From NCBI RefSeq assembly GCF_000003815.2, contig NC_049982.1, forward strand, positions 1,811,638 through 1,875,637: DNA of 64,000 nucleotides, written 5' to 3'. The stretch is from Branchiostoma floridae. Its lineage: Eukaryota; Chordata; Leptocardii; Amphioxiformes; Branchiostomatidae. The position numbers and the translations under genes were made by a program. Of the stretch, positions 12,163 to 37,972 are shown one piece after another (the stretch's first letter is position 1; each line of letters starts with the position of its first letter). The notes under the pieces were generated by a model, which had not been told where the DNA came from, made no database searches, and was given only the letters and a program-made list of their open reading frames with translations.

Positions 12163-15115
12163 ATGCCCGAGCCACGCGAAGAAGGAGGTCAGCAGCAAGG
12201 TAGGGTGCAGATTAGCACACGAGCTCGTAAACGTTTGTCTAGACCAGTTCTAAGCAAAACACTCCGTTGTCAACAACGCCCACTTACTTGTGAAGTTGAG
12301 GCGATATCGCTGAGTGAACGAGGAGTTACCAAAAAGATGACAGTTCGCTCAACTAATTCCACACACAATTGATGAATTGTTTAATGTTTTACTGACTTGC
12401 TATGTTTTTTCATGGTCCTGCTGTCTTTTAATTGTACTTTTGATCTTATATATTGTTTCAAATATGAAATAACCTACCATTGATTGTAGTGCACAAGCAA
12501 GAAAATTTATTAACGAAAACCGTAAAGTGCGCCGTTTAACATTGTTATTCGAAGCTGCAATCATTTCTCATCAGTTCTGTTCAATAACCACAATGTCAAA
12601 TTATTGCAGATGAGGAGCACGTGTACATGAATCCTACCGGTCATCTTCCTGGTGCGGCAAGTGGTGTGCGGGAAGGTAAGGCTTGCTCGTTTTTTTTTTA
12701 TGGTTCTCCTGTCGATTCGACAGATGAGCAGGCAGACAGGCATTTACCTGTTTTGCCTGACCTGCACATGACTTTTTTATGGTGAAGGAGAGGTGTGCAA
12801 TTCCTTCTCCACCCTCTCGTCTACTGGAGCACTAAGGCTCACAGGGACAGAACTGTATGACACGTGTGAGACTGCTTCAGCAGATGCAGCTTTGTTGTTC
12901 GGAGTATCCGTCTCCTAGGAGGACTTCCGACCAAGGATGTAAAGCCTCGCTCTTAGGTCTCCCGTGATACCCCTTTCGTGCTGATATATAATGTGTATTT
13001 AGGCTTGTGAGACTCATCATATTGTGTATATAGGCTTATAAGACTCATTAGCAATTTAAACTGTATCTCTGTTTTTAGTTGTTGTTAATTACTCAAAATC
13101 TCCCAGAAGGGGAGAATTTTGCCCAATGTACGTTGTCTGACCTTTGCCTCTTCGTCCATGATCTCGATAAAAAGCGGCATGCAAGCTGATTTGAGCTTTC
13201 CTATATAAACACAGGTTCAAACAATCTGATACGCGTCATAAATTCATAAATTCTTCAGTTGAAAAAACTCTTTGTTTTTATATCATCAACTAAAAACAAG
13301 CGCTATAACAAGCGCCAATTTGAGAACAACAGCTCTATCCCAGTGATTGCTTTAAGCCATGAACGTGGAAGAATATCTATCCATAATGGCAAACATTATA
13401 GTTGATATAATTCAATCTAAATCACAGTTTGGCAATTATCAACTAACCAAACTGTGATATATTTTGAATTGATTGATTTTAAATCAAACAGCTGAAAACT
13501 AAGTGAATATCTGTTTTAAAGCCAGACCGGGTGCAAACGTATCTGATTCTAGAAAGATGTAAATGTCAGTAGCAACATATTCCAATAATTAACGTCTTAA
13601 AAATGGACGGGGTCCATCTTGAACATTAGGCTCTGTTGAACACATGCTTTCATTTGTTGTATCGATTGTCTGCACTGCCCATTGTGCCAAACATGTGTGA
13701 TAAACAAAAGATGACCAAAATATATTCTCGACTTTGCAGCCAGTGAGGAGCCAGAAGTTAGCGGTGACGTCATCCCTGATGCAGCTCCTGGTAATGACAA
13801 TCGCCTGCATGAACGCGTCGTGGGTAAGGTAACGTTTTTTAAAACTGTGTCATCTACACCCCGTTTTAATAAGAATGAAAAATACAAATACATTAAGTAC
13901 GTCTTTTTAATCATATTTATTAAGTTTTCCTTGATGTTTCATTTGGAAATGAAGTAAAGGGTTAGCAAATCCAATCAAAGTCACAGTGAGGTCGCAGCGC
14001 AATCGCCGTCTGGAGGAATAAATAAGGGCATTAGCAGGGATAAGCTGCAAATGTTTTTCCACACAATCATACCAGGATAGGTCCCCATAATATAAGCTTC
14101 CAAGCGGATAGTTAGATTTTGTTGTTTCGGGCCCCCATATGCGTCTCTAAATGATGCTGGTATGGGGTACTGTAAAGCTCTACACAATCTAAAGTCTGCC
14201 GCAACCAGACCAATCAACATCTGGCTGCCAGTCCTACGCCTAACAGTACAGCGGCTAGATTAGTCTGCTGCCCTTCCTGTGTTAAACATTGACATTTGTG
14301 TTCAGACTATCAAGGCGTTAGCTTGGCGGGGAGCACCCTGTCGGCAGAAAAAAAACGAACAATATTAAGCTCAAAAGTACGGGAATTTTGATAAAATAGA
14401 AGACATCTTCAAACTACCAAGGTTATAACTTTACGACTACATCAATGATATAAGGAAGGTCAAATTGAATCCAGTTGAAATAGCTACTAGCTACAGAATT
14501 GATGAGTTATAAAAATAACAACTAGAGTTCCACGAACACATAACTTTGCCAAATAAACCAGGTTTGCTATTTAGAATGATGTCTGTAGACATAAATGTGT
14601 TACTCATTACATTTTATTTTATATGTCTGGAGTTGGTTCATAACATTTCGCCATTGCTTATACAAATACGAGCCCTATTTACATAATATATCTAATTGTA
14701 TCAAGCATCACTTAAGATATCAACATACCAAAAATCATGATTATCCTATCATCCCTTCTTTGAAACTAAACCGGCTCCTGCAGTTCAAGAAAAGACGTTA
14801 GCGGACCCAAACATACACCTCTTGCTCTCTGCCACCTTTCTCAGTTTCCTCATTATTTAATTTGCATAATTAGTATCTCAATATGTAAGTTTTTACTTAG
14901 GCTATCTACATACCAAAATGACATGACGGCGAATGCTGTCTGAAACGTTTCCAAATTTCATCCAGTCCTGAGTAACTGTTATAACCTGGCTGTCTAACCT
15001 TCATCGACGTAAAATTAGCATAATCTTCTATTATACATCTGTGCCAATATTTAACATAATTTATGAAAAGATTTATCTGATGGCCGATGCAACCTACCTT
15101 GTTCATATTCTTAGT

Positions 15116-15327
15116 TACTGTAAATGCAGAAATGTTCGCGGTGGATTAATGTTTGCGGTTTTCGCGGTAACCACTTCACCGCGAACTTAAAACCACCGCG
15201 AATATTTTTCTATTATGGTATTAGACTGCAGTCTACGGTGTTACCGCGAACTAAAATCCACCACGAAAAGTCCTTTTTCCCGCTTCTGCGAAATTAAATC
15301 CCCGCGAACTTAAATGCATTTACAGTA
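15116..15327. repeat. MITE-like element with TACTGTAAATGCA termini
   Basis: The left end reads TACTGTAAATGCA followed by TTCGCGG. The right end reads CCGCGAACTTAAATGCATTTACAGTA. Internal GCGAA/TTCGC words alternate in both orientations. The element is about 212 bp, has no coding capacity and sits in the intron before the GR-C transmembrane exon. Elements with this terminal sequence are, to my knowledge, common in marine invertebrate genomes. Confidence 0.8.
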
Positions 15328-16195
15328 TTTCAAATCATCTCCCGATTATCAGTTAAAATCAACCTGTTGATTTATGATATTAATTCGTATTCTTATATGT
15401 AGCTCATTTTATCCACTTGTTTGTGTGTATATTAGCAGATCTTTAGAAAGTCCCAGTACCTTATTTGTATCAATCAAGGGTGTATATTGTCTTTACCGTC
15501 GTCAGCTGTAGAGAACGGATTCCGGAGTTTGTCTATCACCGTTCTGACGCTGGGTCTGATCTGTGTGGTCTGCATCACCGCTTTGTGGGTCTACATCGCA
15601 GGTTGGTCAGGTTCATTTTTCATTCAGACATGATTCAATCAAATTTCCAGTATAGAAATAACGTAAAATTACATAGGATTTTGATACTTTGATGTTGTAT
15701 TTTGGCTTTGACTGTTGTAACAGTAGAATTAGGTATTTCGATTTCATGTTGATGTGAGTTGTCGCGGAACTGTGTGCCATGTCACCAATGGATATGGTTC
15801 TCTGTAGACACTAATTGGTTTCAATCATGCGTATTCAAGATAACTTTGCAACTGGTCTAAATCAATTTTCAATGTATTGACTCATCTATTATCTATTATA
15901 CTTCAGTTGCACCCTTGCCAAACCAAGCAGCCTGTTCAGAAACCAGCTCCTTGGCAGAGAAAACGGCAAATAACACAATTGCTACTACTGCAGAGTCTGC
16001 GACATTTTGGGAACAGGGTTCGCCTTCTCCATCCCCACCAGCGGGGCTACCGCCAAGCCGCGAGGGCATTCCATGCAGTTTTGGCGGTACGTACTTTAGA
16101 CAGATATATGATTTTATGTACAGTTGTGTACGTGTTATCTCAGCAAAGTGTTTTCTTAGCATGAAAGTTCTTCTGTGTTGGTAAATGACAATGTG

Positions 16196-16276
16196 GAAAA
16201 AAACTAAAATTTACGTAACCAACACCAATCCCAATCAAACTTGGTGTTGGTTACGTAAAGTTTAGTTTTTTCCACA
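16196..16276. repeat. Fold-back repeat in a GR-C intron
   Basis: Two arms of about 33 bases (GGAAAAAAACTAAAATTTAC... and its near-complement ...TTTAGTTTTTTCC) flank a short spacer. The transcript would form a long hairpin. It is non-coding and probably a fold-back element. Confidence 0.85.
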
Positions 16277-16379
16277 AAGTGTTCTCTTGTTGACTGTCCA
16301 ACCCGAGGAGAATATTTTTGTTACGAGTGAATGTAAATATGTAAATACTTAACGTTTTGTGACCGCATCTGAACTGTGA

Positions 16380-16503
16380 GCAGCGACACCTGTCCTGTAG
16401 TACAGTGTGAACCAGTCAGAATTGCCCTGAAGAAGGTGACAGACGGTCACCGAAACGTCGGTAAGAATAAACCAATGGTTGTGTAAAAAGAGTCTCTTTA
16501 TTG
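16380..16503. repeat. Half copy of the GAAACGTCGG interspersed repeat
   Basis: The segment containing CCTGAAGAAGGTGACAGACG and GAAACGTCGGTAAGAATAAA, ending TGTAAAAAGAGTCTCTTTATT, matches one arm of the inverted-repeat element at 25218-25493. It lies just upstream of the first GR-C ectodomain exon. Confidence 0.75.
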
Positions 16504-18708
16504 AGTGAATGTCCTGCATTTGCTGTGTGTGATTGAATGCCCTGTCTTTCCGAACAAACGCTGTATATATGATATTACAGTTGTCTCTTCTTCTTAGACT
16601 CAGGCTTCAGAAATGCCAACTTCACCACCCTGAATGCCACCGGCCGTGCAGGCCCGACCAGCCTGGGCGACCACTACCGCGGACAGGACCACGAGAAGCT
16701 GGTGACCTTACAGAACGGGATCCAGCTCTTCACCGTGCCTGAGACTGGGTACTACCAGATTGAAGTTGCAGGTACAACATTGACCATGTGTTAAGTCCAT
16801 ATCGTACAAGTATCGTCACGACCATGGGTTATCAGAATATGGATTCTGTACATATTGGACATAGTTATACCATCAGTCATTTGTTTCCAATAGTTAAGAC
16901 AATGGCAATGACAATGAAGTTTATTGCATATTCATGCCCCGTTGGGGCTAACTGCAGTCAGTTTGGTACAAAAGGTAGTAAACGCAAAGTTATACAATTT
17001 CACATACAATAGTTTACATGCATCTTCTCTCTTCCTAAAACATTTGTAGATGAACTTACAGAGATTTTCCAGTATATCGTGGTCAGATGATGACATGAGA
17101 TATTTGAACATATCTTCTTTCGTCATGTGTGCATATTTCTGATCTACATGTGTAGCATTGACAAATGTATTGGGCAGATCATTGTACAGTGAACACTCTA
17201 GGGCAAAGTGTATTTCGTTTTCTCCATACATGTGGTTCTTATCTTGTTAAGAAACAGAAATGTATCTCAAGTAAACTATCTTTGGAATGGTTAAGGCTGT
17301 AGTCTGGAACAGGTTAAACCGAGGATGTGGGGGAAGAAAGATGCAGTCATTTCCATCAATCGGAGACTCAAATGGATTTTTACGGAACTTTGCAACTTTC
17401 TCATAAAATGTGATTGAATTCTGATAAGATGTAATTGAATGACTGACAGCAAACGACATCTAAATTGCTCCCAATTTTGTAGGTGCAGCAGGAGGCTGGG
17501 ATAGTACTAACAGCAACGAGAATTACCGAGGGTATGGTGCAATGATGAAGGGAACCTTCAAACTAAGACGAGGTAAGGATATAATGACCTTTTCACAGGT
17601 ATACCGAAACAAAGTTTTTTTTTCATCATAACAGTATTCGGATAGTCTCTTTTCACAATGATATTCATCTCTAGCCATTGTCACATGTATGTTCCCTATG
17701 TTTCTACCATTCACATGCAATTAGCCTCCGAGATTGAACTTGCAAAAGAAGTTTCCATCAATTAATTTTTGTAGCTATGGTATCTAGTTTTACTTTCAAT
17801 TTAACCCTAAGTAATTGTTCCTCACTTGAAATCACAGGGGATGTGCTGAAGATTCTCGTCGGCCAGGAAGTGTTGAAGACCATTGGAGGCCTTTCAGCAG
17901 GAGGCGGCGGTGGAACGTTTGTGACAAGGCTTAACAACTCGCCCTTAATCATAGCGGGTGGGGGAGGGGGGATGCAGTGGTTGAGTCGAGTCTATGAGTC
18001 GTGCGATGGGACGACCCTTACGTCAGGGCAAAGGAGTTACAAGGGTAGTAAAGGCCCGGGCAGGCAACTTTGATGACGAAGTCAATGCGGGCGGTTCTGA
18101 CGGGCACGGAGCGACAGAGGGGAACGGTTATCTTGGTGGGGGAGGCGGGGGACTCCTGACAAATGGTGGAAGCGGTCATTTGTTCATGCCTGGGTCCGGT
18201 ACCATCGGCGGGGAGGGCGGATACGCGTTTGTAAACGGTGGAAAGGGAGGGAGGGGGCTGCCTTTCGGATTTACAGCAGACGGAGGGTTCGGTGGGGGAG
18301 GGGCAGGCTCCACTCCAGGCAAGGGTTCAGGAGGAGGAGGGGGGTACTCCGGTGGAGGGAGGGGAGTGCCAAACATGTGTGAGTGTGGAGGAGGGGGAGG
18401 ATCCTTTAATGCAGGCACTAACACCAGTGGTAAGAACGGAACCAACGCTGGGCCTGGTTACGCAACGATCGCAAGGCTTCTTTAATTGGTAACCTGGTAC
18501 AATGTCTCAGACATGGCAGACATAGCGGTACCTAAGCTTTCTATCTGTGCTTCTTCTGTGGTGTATGCACGGGAGAAATTGATAATGCCTCAAGCTGTGT
18601 CTTAGCATGTGAACCAAAGGTAGAGGAAAAAAAAAATAGATTTTTAGGAGGTAAAATCGATAAAATGGAAACAAAGGTTCATGTATTGATCTTGTTATTA
18701 AGATTGTG

Positions 18709-18714
18709 AATAAA
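18709..18714 (+). terminator. Candidate polyadenylation signal of GR-C
   Basis: AATAAA lies 224 bases after the original stop codon of GR-C, on the same strand, in AT-rich sequence. The assignment rests on motif and distance alone. Confidence 0.35.
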
Positions 18715-19487
18715 TAGAAAACATTTGGACCAAGCTAGCAGCAGGTTGTTTTCAACATTAAAAACAAAGGAATCACCTTACCATGGAGAATTGTCGATTC
18801 TCGACGTAATCTGGTTGATGAATTGCACACTATAACTATAACAGGGTATTTCTCATGGAGGTGCTTATGATGCACTTTTAGAGGTGATTGGGTGTCTTTT
18901 AAGAAATTAGGGAACAGATTATTACTCTGTACTAGTAAAAATGGGACTGAGTCTCTCCACTGGTGCTTTGCATTCACTACCTTCTCTGTTTTCCTAAAGG
19001 AAAGTTGCAAGAAACAAACAAAGGACAAATGAATAAGATGAAATAAAAAGGCTTTTTGCAATTTATTTATTTCATCTTGAAAACAGATGGGTAGCCCCTA
19101 CAACAGTGCATAGTTGATTTCCAAGGGGGCCCATCAAACATACATGTAAAATAATAAATACAGGACAAAAAACGTGGTTACAATCAGTCAAACTTTGAAC
19201 ATCCAGGGACAACATACAGTACAGAAAACATAAAACCGGTGCGTCAAAACATAATCAGTGTCCATACTCATGTCGAAAACGTTCCAAGGTCAAAATCAAT
19301 ATGTCAAGAGATGGAGTGGAGGTCAGAGGTCAAATCATATATCAAATCATGTGTAAATCGAAAATTAATGAAACTGAAATTTACAAAGTATGGATAGTAA
19401 ATCATATGTAAAGATTGAACAAACAAAAAAATTAAAACAGTAAGGCACATCAGAGACAAAGGTGCTTTTCCATACTAAGTTCCAATA

Positions 19488-19944
19488 TTACTTGAGGTCA
19501 GATATACATGTGTTCTTCAGAGCTGTTTTAAAGCCTTTTAGTGTTGTGATGTTTCTTATGTTATCTGCTAGTTTGTTGTACTGGCTAGTGCCAGTGTATG
19601 CAAATGTTTTTTGTCCACATGTGGTGGTGTAGCTTGGTGGGTGTAGTTTAGTGGTCTGCCTAGTGTTGTAAGTATGGATACGAGAGTTGTGCTGAAATGT
19701 GGCGGATAGGTATGTTGGTGCCAAGCCTGTCAGACATTTGAAAACCATAATGCACGTGTGCTCAAATCTCCTATCAGCCAGGTATTTCCAGTTGAGAGTT
19801 TGGTGGAGGTTCACAATGCTGATATCCCGTTGCCTACGTTGTAGCACCACCCTTGCCGCTCTGTTTTGTAGTATTTGTAGTTGCCGTTGTTTGGTGGCCC
19901 CACAGGTTCCCCAGACAGTGTCACAATAGTCGAAATGTTTCTGG
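19488..19944 (-). mobile_element. Non-LTR retrotransposon remnant, C-terminal reverse-transcriptase region
   Basis: The minus strand is open from about 19944 to a stop at 19488. It reads HFDYCDTVWGT, then LQILQNRAARVVL, RRFEHTCIMVFKCLTGLAP and FAYTGTSQYNKLADNIRN. This order is typical of the region after the catalytic palm in Jockey/CR1-type elements. The catalytic YxDD region is absent, so the copy is 5'-truncated, as is usual. Sequence down to about 19060 is probably its 3' UTR. Confidence 0.8.
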
Positions 19945-21769
19945 CGTTGTAAAGGACGTACATGTAGAGTTCAAGTGCATCTCATACTGTTTGCTTTGAA
20001 TTTTGAGGTGAATTTAAATCAGCTCCATGTGATGCAATATGCATTTATACGTCTAATACACAAAAAGACACGGCCTCACATTAACATCAACTTAAGTTTG
20101 AACTAAACATAATGATAAATGACTGTACGTATTGGAGGATTAGAAGGGCAACAACGTTCAGTTCATTTTGATACGATAGTTTGCCTACAAAGAACATGAA
20201 TAAGTAATCGCATATATATATATATATATACCGTATACAAGTACCTGGTGTTCATTGGGCATTGCTAGCGTTGTATGAAATTAAACGATAATCGCCAAAT
20301 AAATCTGCTTATGCAATTTTTGTTGTTATTTTTTGTAGGGTATGTTATAATTAGGAAGTGTTAGCGTAAAATGTTAGACATTCCATTAATTGTAGCCATC
20401 GTCAGACTCACAGAAACTGACGACCTTTGCGACGACTAGCTATCTGGGTAATCTTAAATGGATATTACGTTTGCTGTTGTGTTCTTACTTTTTTTTTGTT
20501 TCATCTATCATGAGGAAGCAAGAATGCAATGCTTCTCTATGTTCGCATACTTGTTAAACCAGGTTCTAACTATCCTGAATGTCTGTATTACATCTATAGG
20601 ACAAAAATGCACAAGAAAAAACTTGTTTTGTCAATAACAATTGCGCTCATGTGATTATGTGCTACAAAGTTTCACAAACATGTTTATTTCCGCTGTAATT
20701 CAATGAATAGATCCAGTTGCATAAATTTATGTAAATGTTTTTGCGACGCTCCGGGAGCGAAGCTCATTGTATGGTGTTGTGGGTGAGTAGCTTGACAAAA
20801 CATTCTACCTTTTAAGAAAATATTCTCTTTTTCATTTGCGCGGCAACATAGTTTGCAACCGCATGGTTACATCTTAATCTTTGGTACTGCTTAGCCCACA
20901 AAACAACAACGAATTATTAGCAGCTACGTGCTTGTAACGTTGACCAAACACCTTTGTTTGCCTGTCTGTGTAACTTAAATGCAGTAAACACAATAAAATG
21001 CACCATAAACGAACAAATAAGTTAGTCCGTGGTCATTTATTCATAAGTAAGATGATAATAGAATGCTGTGCAGTGATATTTGTGCATTCATAGTCACGTG
21101 TCAAGGTTGGTTATTATTCTGTATTATCCTTAAGCTTCCATTGATCCTTTCAAGCTATTAATCTCCTTTTTGTTGGTGCCTAAGTGTTCAGTGAAACGTT
21201 CTCGTGCATACATTGTGACGGTTTACTCTCGTAGAACACACCAAACGTATTAACATTGCAAATATTGGAATAGTTCTTCCACATATATTAGGATTCTAGA
21301 AACAAACTTAACCATAAGATGACGTTATTAGTTGTCGACGCCATATTCTTGTATGTCAGTTGTATATTCAACATGAGACAAAAAACTCCAGATAACAAGG
21401 AATTGTCACATAACTTGTGCAAAACTTGATTTTAAATCTTCCTTTCTAATACTGATAGCAACTATAGCACTGACACAGATTTGCAAAAAAAAAAGCCTGT
21501 GATTTCTGAAAGTACAGTATTTGTAACCCTACGTTATAGAATCATACAGAATCACCCTTCCTTTTAGAGGCTAAATTTTCATTACGTTCTGCTGCGCTTA
21601 CAAACAACATCGTTGCACTTTGGTGATACCATAGTTTGTCTACTATGGGACAGGTAGTTCCTACAATGAAGAATAAAGAAAGCATGATAGCAAGCTACGG
21701 CCTCCTTTCTATATTACCATGCACATATGCTAGGAGAACCTAAGCGTTATCACAGATGCATGGTAGATT

Positions 21770-22255
21770 ACAGGACCCAGCAGTGTAAGGAATACAGCAC
21801 TATATGGTAACCTGCCTAGGCTAAGTGATATGATCAGGCAAAGGCGCATGCAGCTCTCTGGCCACTATGTGCGATCTTATGGGAAAACTAGTGGCAAATG
21901 ATGAGATGATCTTATGGAAACCGGTCCAGGGAAAAAAACTGTTAGGCAGAGAACTAAGTTTATAGATACACTCAAGCGAGATTCTGGGCTCGACAGACTG
22001 AGCAGCACAACTGAACTACGTTCACTGATGAAGGATAGGGAGGAGTGGAGAAGGAGGATCCAGCATGCTTCCCGTGTTGGCATCTGATGATGGTGTCCTC
22101 AACTGAACTGAACAGGGCCCAATGGGGAAAAGACCATGCAAACAAAGAGCTGCATGCTGGACTCCCCAAACTATCATACCAAATACGAAGTAGACGGCTG
22201 ATGTTTGCTGGACACTGCTACAGAATCATCAAGGAGCACACGGGAGAAGGAGGCT
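21770..22255 (+). mobile_element. Scrambled fragments of a non-LTR retrotransposon ORF2 3' end
   Basis: The first fragment reads NLPRLSDMIRQRRMQLSGHYVRS. It runs, after a frame break in an A-run near 21935, into RQRTKFIDTLKRDSGLD and DREEWRRRIQHASRV with a stop near 22085. A second fragment from about 22105 reads LPKLSYQIRSRRLMFAGHCYR, the same position as the start of the first. This is the C-terminal tail seen in many RTE/Jockey-like elements (RRLRFAGHC...RQR...WR). Two broken copies, or one tandemly duplicated copy, are present. Confidence 0.75.
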
Positions 22256-22273
22256 AGTATGACCTACCTGCAT

Positions 22274-22648
22274 AGTGGTGCGTACCTAAACTCAATTTCA
22301 GATTCAGGTCCAGCAGTTCAGGTTCAGGTCCGGACTCCGAACCCATCATCGCATATTATGTGTATTTTTTTTTGTGGGGGGGGGGGATGCATGAATTGAA
22401 ATGCAATGTGAAAAATACATGAAAATGATAGACAGCCAGTGTGAACACGAACTGTTTGTTGTCTTTTTCCAGTCCAAATTTCACTGTCTATGGAAGATTT
22501 TAGATGGTTTAGAACAAAAAAGGGAATATAAGTTACAGATTGCTTTTTGCAAGTCCGGACTTGGCTCCGGACATCTAGGTTTTTTTTTATTTGGACCTAA
22601 ACAATTTTAGGTCCAATTCCAAGTCCGAGCTTTAGGTACGCACCACGA
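22274..22648. repeat. Fold-back element with TGGTGCGTACCTAAA termini
   Basis: The left end reads GGTGCGTACCTAAA and the right end TTTAGGTACGCACC. Inside, AGGTCCGG-type words occur in both orientations. It is non-coding. On the minus strand it supplies an AATAAA (22586-22591) about 250 bases after the GR-D stop codon, a possible poly(A) signal. Confidence 0.75.
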
Positions 22649-22842
22649 TGTAACCTGCATGTGCGAACTTGAAAGAAAGATACTGAGTACGATGCTGACG
22701 ACACGGGGAAGGCCATGTAGCCCCAAAACTACAGTGCAGTCATAGTAATTCGGGTGGCAAAGAAACAGTGAAACCCAACACAAGTCAAGTCAAGTAAAAG
22801 ACCTCATTCCGACTGCACTGGGTGAGACGTTGCAAGCGCGCA

Positions 22843-35311
<12,469 letters not shown>

Positions 35312-35640
35312 CTGCAGAGGGTGGGTTTAGGAACTACCCAATGATAAAGCTACCCAAAGACCTACAATATTACAAAATAGTGATCTTGTAGACGGAGGTT
35401 TAATTCAATTTCATACATTAAACGGTTTCAAATATGCGTTTTTATCTCAGTTAGTTCTGCAAAAATTATGATAACGGGACATTTGCCAGGACAAATCGAT
35501 GTATGGTTGTTGTGTTTATTAATATAAGTAAACGTATTTATTAATAGGTGTGTTTGATAAATGTTGGAAGCATTTCTTTGATATCTTTCTTAGATAATTA
35601 TTCATCTATTTATTATGCTTGTATTGGCACTATTTTGGAA

Positions 35641-35740
35641 NNNNNNNNNNNNNNNNNNNNNNNNNNNNNNNNNNNNNNNNNNNNNNNNNNNNNNNNNNNN
35701 NNNNNNNNNNNNNNNNNNNNNNNNNNNNNNNNNNNNNNNN
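35641..35740. other. Assembly gap (100 N)
   Basis: Exactly 100 N bases, the usual placeholder for a gap of unknown size. It lies about 330 bp upstream of the most 5' GR-D exon recognised and could hide its start exon. Open frames that cross it are meaningless. Confidence 0.99.
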
Positions 35741-36420
35741 CGTTCCTTTTGCTCATCTTCCATGACATCATTTGTTCGGACAATCTGTTGGTTGAACGTC
35801 CTATACGATCGATTTATCAACCTACAAAGTTGCCTGATAAGTTCTTGAAAAGACGTCCCGAAAGTGTGTTAGGACAGTACGCCATCATCACTAGTACAGA
35901 TAAGGACAAATACCTTGTTTTAGAGCCAGCTGCTCCTGTGTCACTTCCTCCGGTTCCTTTGACATGGCTATTCTGTCAGATTGTTGAGCAGTGTAGAAAC
36001 TAGGCTACACTAGGTAACACCAAGTACTGACGCACTGAAACAGCTTGCTTACTCAAAGGTTGCACGTAGCACACAGGGAACACGTGATCCGACGGGCTCT
36101 TCATAGGAAAGCGAATAAATAAACAACATATCTATATCTACTGATAATAATGTGACGTAACATCTTTTCAGATACAACCTGTAAATTTTGGGGCCAATTC
36201 GAAGGTTTACTGTTTAAATAGGAAATACAAATCTTGCTGAAACTTCTGTATGTCACCCTCTACAAATCTGAACTGATGAAATAATGGTATATTCTTCTTC
36301 GTAATACATGTTTGTTGATACGTTTGGCCATATGTATGTGGTATAAACAATCCTACCCCGAGGCCCAAATACTCCTACCTGTAACCACCCCCACTCGTCT
36401 CAACAGTTTCCTGTTCCCTT

Positions 36421-36668
36421 AAGGCCCCCTCTCACTTGACGTGCGGCACGCTTGCGGCATTGCTGCGTTCGTTCACTGCGGTACTGTTTTGTTATTTTCT
36501 CCGATTTGTTATAATTCAGATATTGCGCAATACGTAAAAGTGTGACATAGAAGACCACAAAATACACAGCAAGTAAGAAAATTCGTTCTTTATCTCTGAA
36601 ATTCGTTGAGCATCTTCCGAACGCAGCAATGCCGCAAGCGTGCCGCGCGTCAAGTGAGAGGAGGCCTT
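36421..36668. repeat. MITE family A, copy 2
   Basis: The ends read AAGGCCCCCTCTCACTTGAC and GTCAAGTGAGAGGAGGCCTT. The interior matches copy 1 (TTTGTTATTTTCTCCGATTT, ATTCGTTGAGCATCTTCCGA). Confidence 0.85.
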
Positions 36669-36689
36669 TATGTCGTGAATTTCCTAAGT

Positions 36690-36926
36690 CCCCCTTCCAC
36701 TAGACGGCGATCGCGATGCACTCTCACTGCGACCTACATAGGATGTGTGTAACCTTCACTTTCATGCTGGGTATATCATACAAAATTTTAAAGCATAACC
36801 GAGAAGACAACAAAACACACAGAGTGTAAAGAGATTGATTTCTTTTCTATACAATTCGTTGAGGGATATGTAAATTTTAAGTCGCAGAGAGAGCGCGGTG
36901 AGAGTGCCGTCCTAGTAGAAAGGGGG
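36690..36926. repeat. MITE family B element
   Basis: The ends contain CCACTAGACGGCGATCGCGA and GTGCCGTCCTAGTAGAAAGG, with CACTCTCACTGCGACCT near one end and AGGTCGC-like sequence in its partner at 58855-59105. The two copies lie in opposite orientations. Non-coding. Confidence 0.65.
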
Positions 36927-37579
36927 CATCACACGTGAATGCAGTATACAGAGTTTCCCACGAAAAGAACATCAAGCCAAGCAACTGCTACAATTGATTC
37001 TCTGACAGGGTTGCCGGGTTGGTGTTATTGAAGAAATCTTACTGCACATTTAGAGACAAATAACCCATAGGATAGTCTCTGTCTGATACGTGTAGGGATC
37101 ATATTTCTAGATAAATTATAGCCGATGGCTATCTCTAGTACATAGCATGGTAACAGTAACTCAAGCAAACGGGCAGAATTTGGGAATTGTCAAACGTTTC
37201 ATATCATAGAGCATCCGCTGTTTTTCGACAGGTTTCGGTCATATTCATTTATAAAAAATATCATTTTCGTACTGTCAAAGAACAGGCACTAGTCTCTTGG
37301 GTTCGGTATGACCTCTTTATTGTTGTTTTTTGTACAGGTGTCACTAGATTGAATTAACTAATAAAAGTTATCTGGTAATTGTAATTTTTACAGATATCTC
37401 TTTACATTGACTGGGCTGATGAAAGTTATCTGGTAATTTGATATTTTACAGATATCGCTTTAGATAGAATGAACTCATGATGAAAGTTAACCGGTAGTTG
37501 TGTCCTATTAAAGAAGTACTCCAGGTCCTGGCGTATTATTTTCACAGTAGTTGTACCATGGACGTCGTGCTTTACAATA

Positions 37580-37972
37580 CATCTTTCTCACGCGGCGGCC
37601 ATGATAGATCGAAGAAGAGGTCAATGAGGCAAACAGACAAAACTTATTTCTAAAATCAGGTCCCATTTAGTTTTCCCCCAAACCACACAAATTTTCATGA
37701 TATAAGATAGAATAATAGATATTACAAGAAGCGTTATGCACCGAAAGATGTAGCAATTTAGAGTAGTGTAGACTGACCCCATAGTCCCTTAAGAGAAGCA
37801 AAATAAAAACATAATAATGCAAATTTTTAACGAATTTGCAGCCATTCACTTATTGGTCGATTTCCTAATTGGCAGGCTACCATTGGTCGAACTGCTAATT
37901 ATGATGGACAGCCTTTTGTTTGCCACATTGAACTCGTTTTAGATCTATCATGGCCGCCGCGTGAGAAAGGTG
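37580..37972. repeat. Inverted-repeat element with CTTTCTCACGCGGCGGCCAT ends
   Basis: About 29 bases at 37580-37610 (CTTTCTCACGCGGCGGCCAT then GATAGATC) are repeated as the reverse complement at 37942-37972. The element is about 390 bp with an AT-rich interior. No open frame of interest. Confidence 0.85.

Larger units (their letters stand above)
12163..18485 (+). pseudogene. GR-C: paralogue with a frameshifted glycine-rich ectodomain
   Basis: Eight phase-1 exons: 12163-12199, 12610-12675, 13740-13823, 15506-15601, 15907-16086, 16598-16771, 17483-17572 and 17838-18485. The start exon reads MPEPREEGGQQQ. Exon 2 has the tyrosine motif HVYMNPTG. Exon 4 is the transmembrane segment (SITVLTLGLICVVCITALWVYIAG). 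Exon 5 is a Ser/Thr/Pro-rich stalk with NNT. Exons 6-8 encode the ectodomain. In the last exon, 18055-18057 reads CCC where GR-D has CC. The extra base shifts the frame to a stop at 18071-18073, giving about 320 residues, and the rest of the domain stays open in another frame to 18485. The summed exon length is 3n+1, as expected for one inserted base. It is a recent pseudogene, a truncated allele or an assembly error. It lacks the NPMY cassettes and the VMIS stalk exon of its neighbours. Confidence 0.72.
18486..22842. other. Region between the convergent GR-C and GR-D genes
   Basis: This 4.4-kb interval holds both 3' flanks, a non-LTR retrotransposon 3' end on minus (19488-19944), scrambled fragments of another non-LTR element on plus (about 21770-22255), a short TA repeat near 20212 and a fold-back element (22274-22648). 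I see no host gene. From 19945 to about 21700 I see nothing supportable. Confidence 0.5.
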
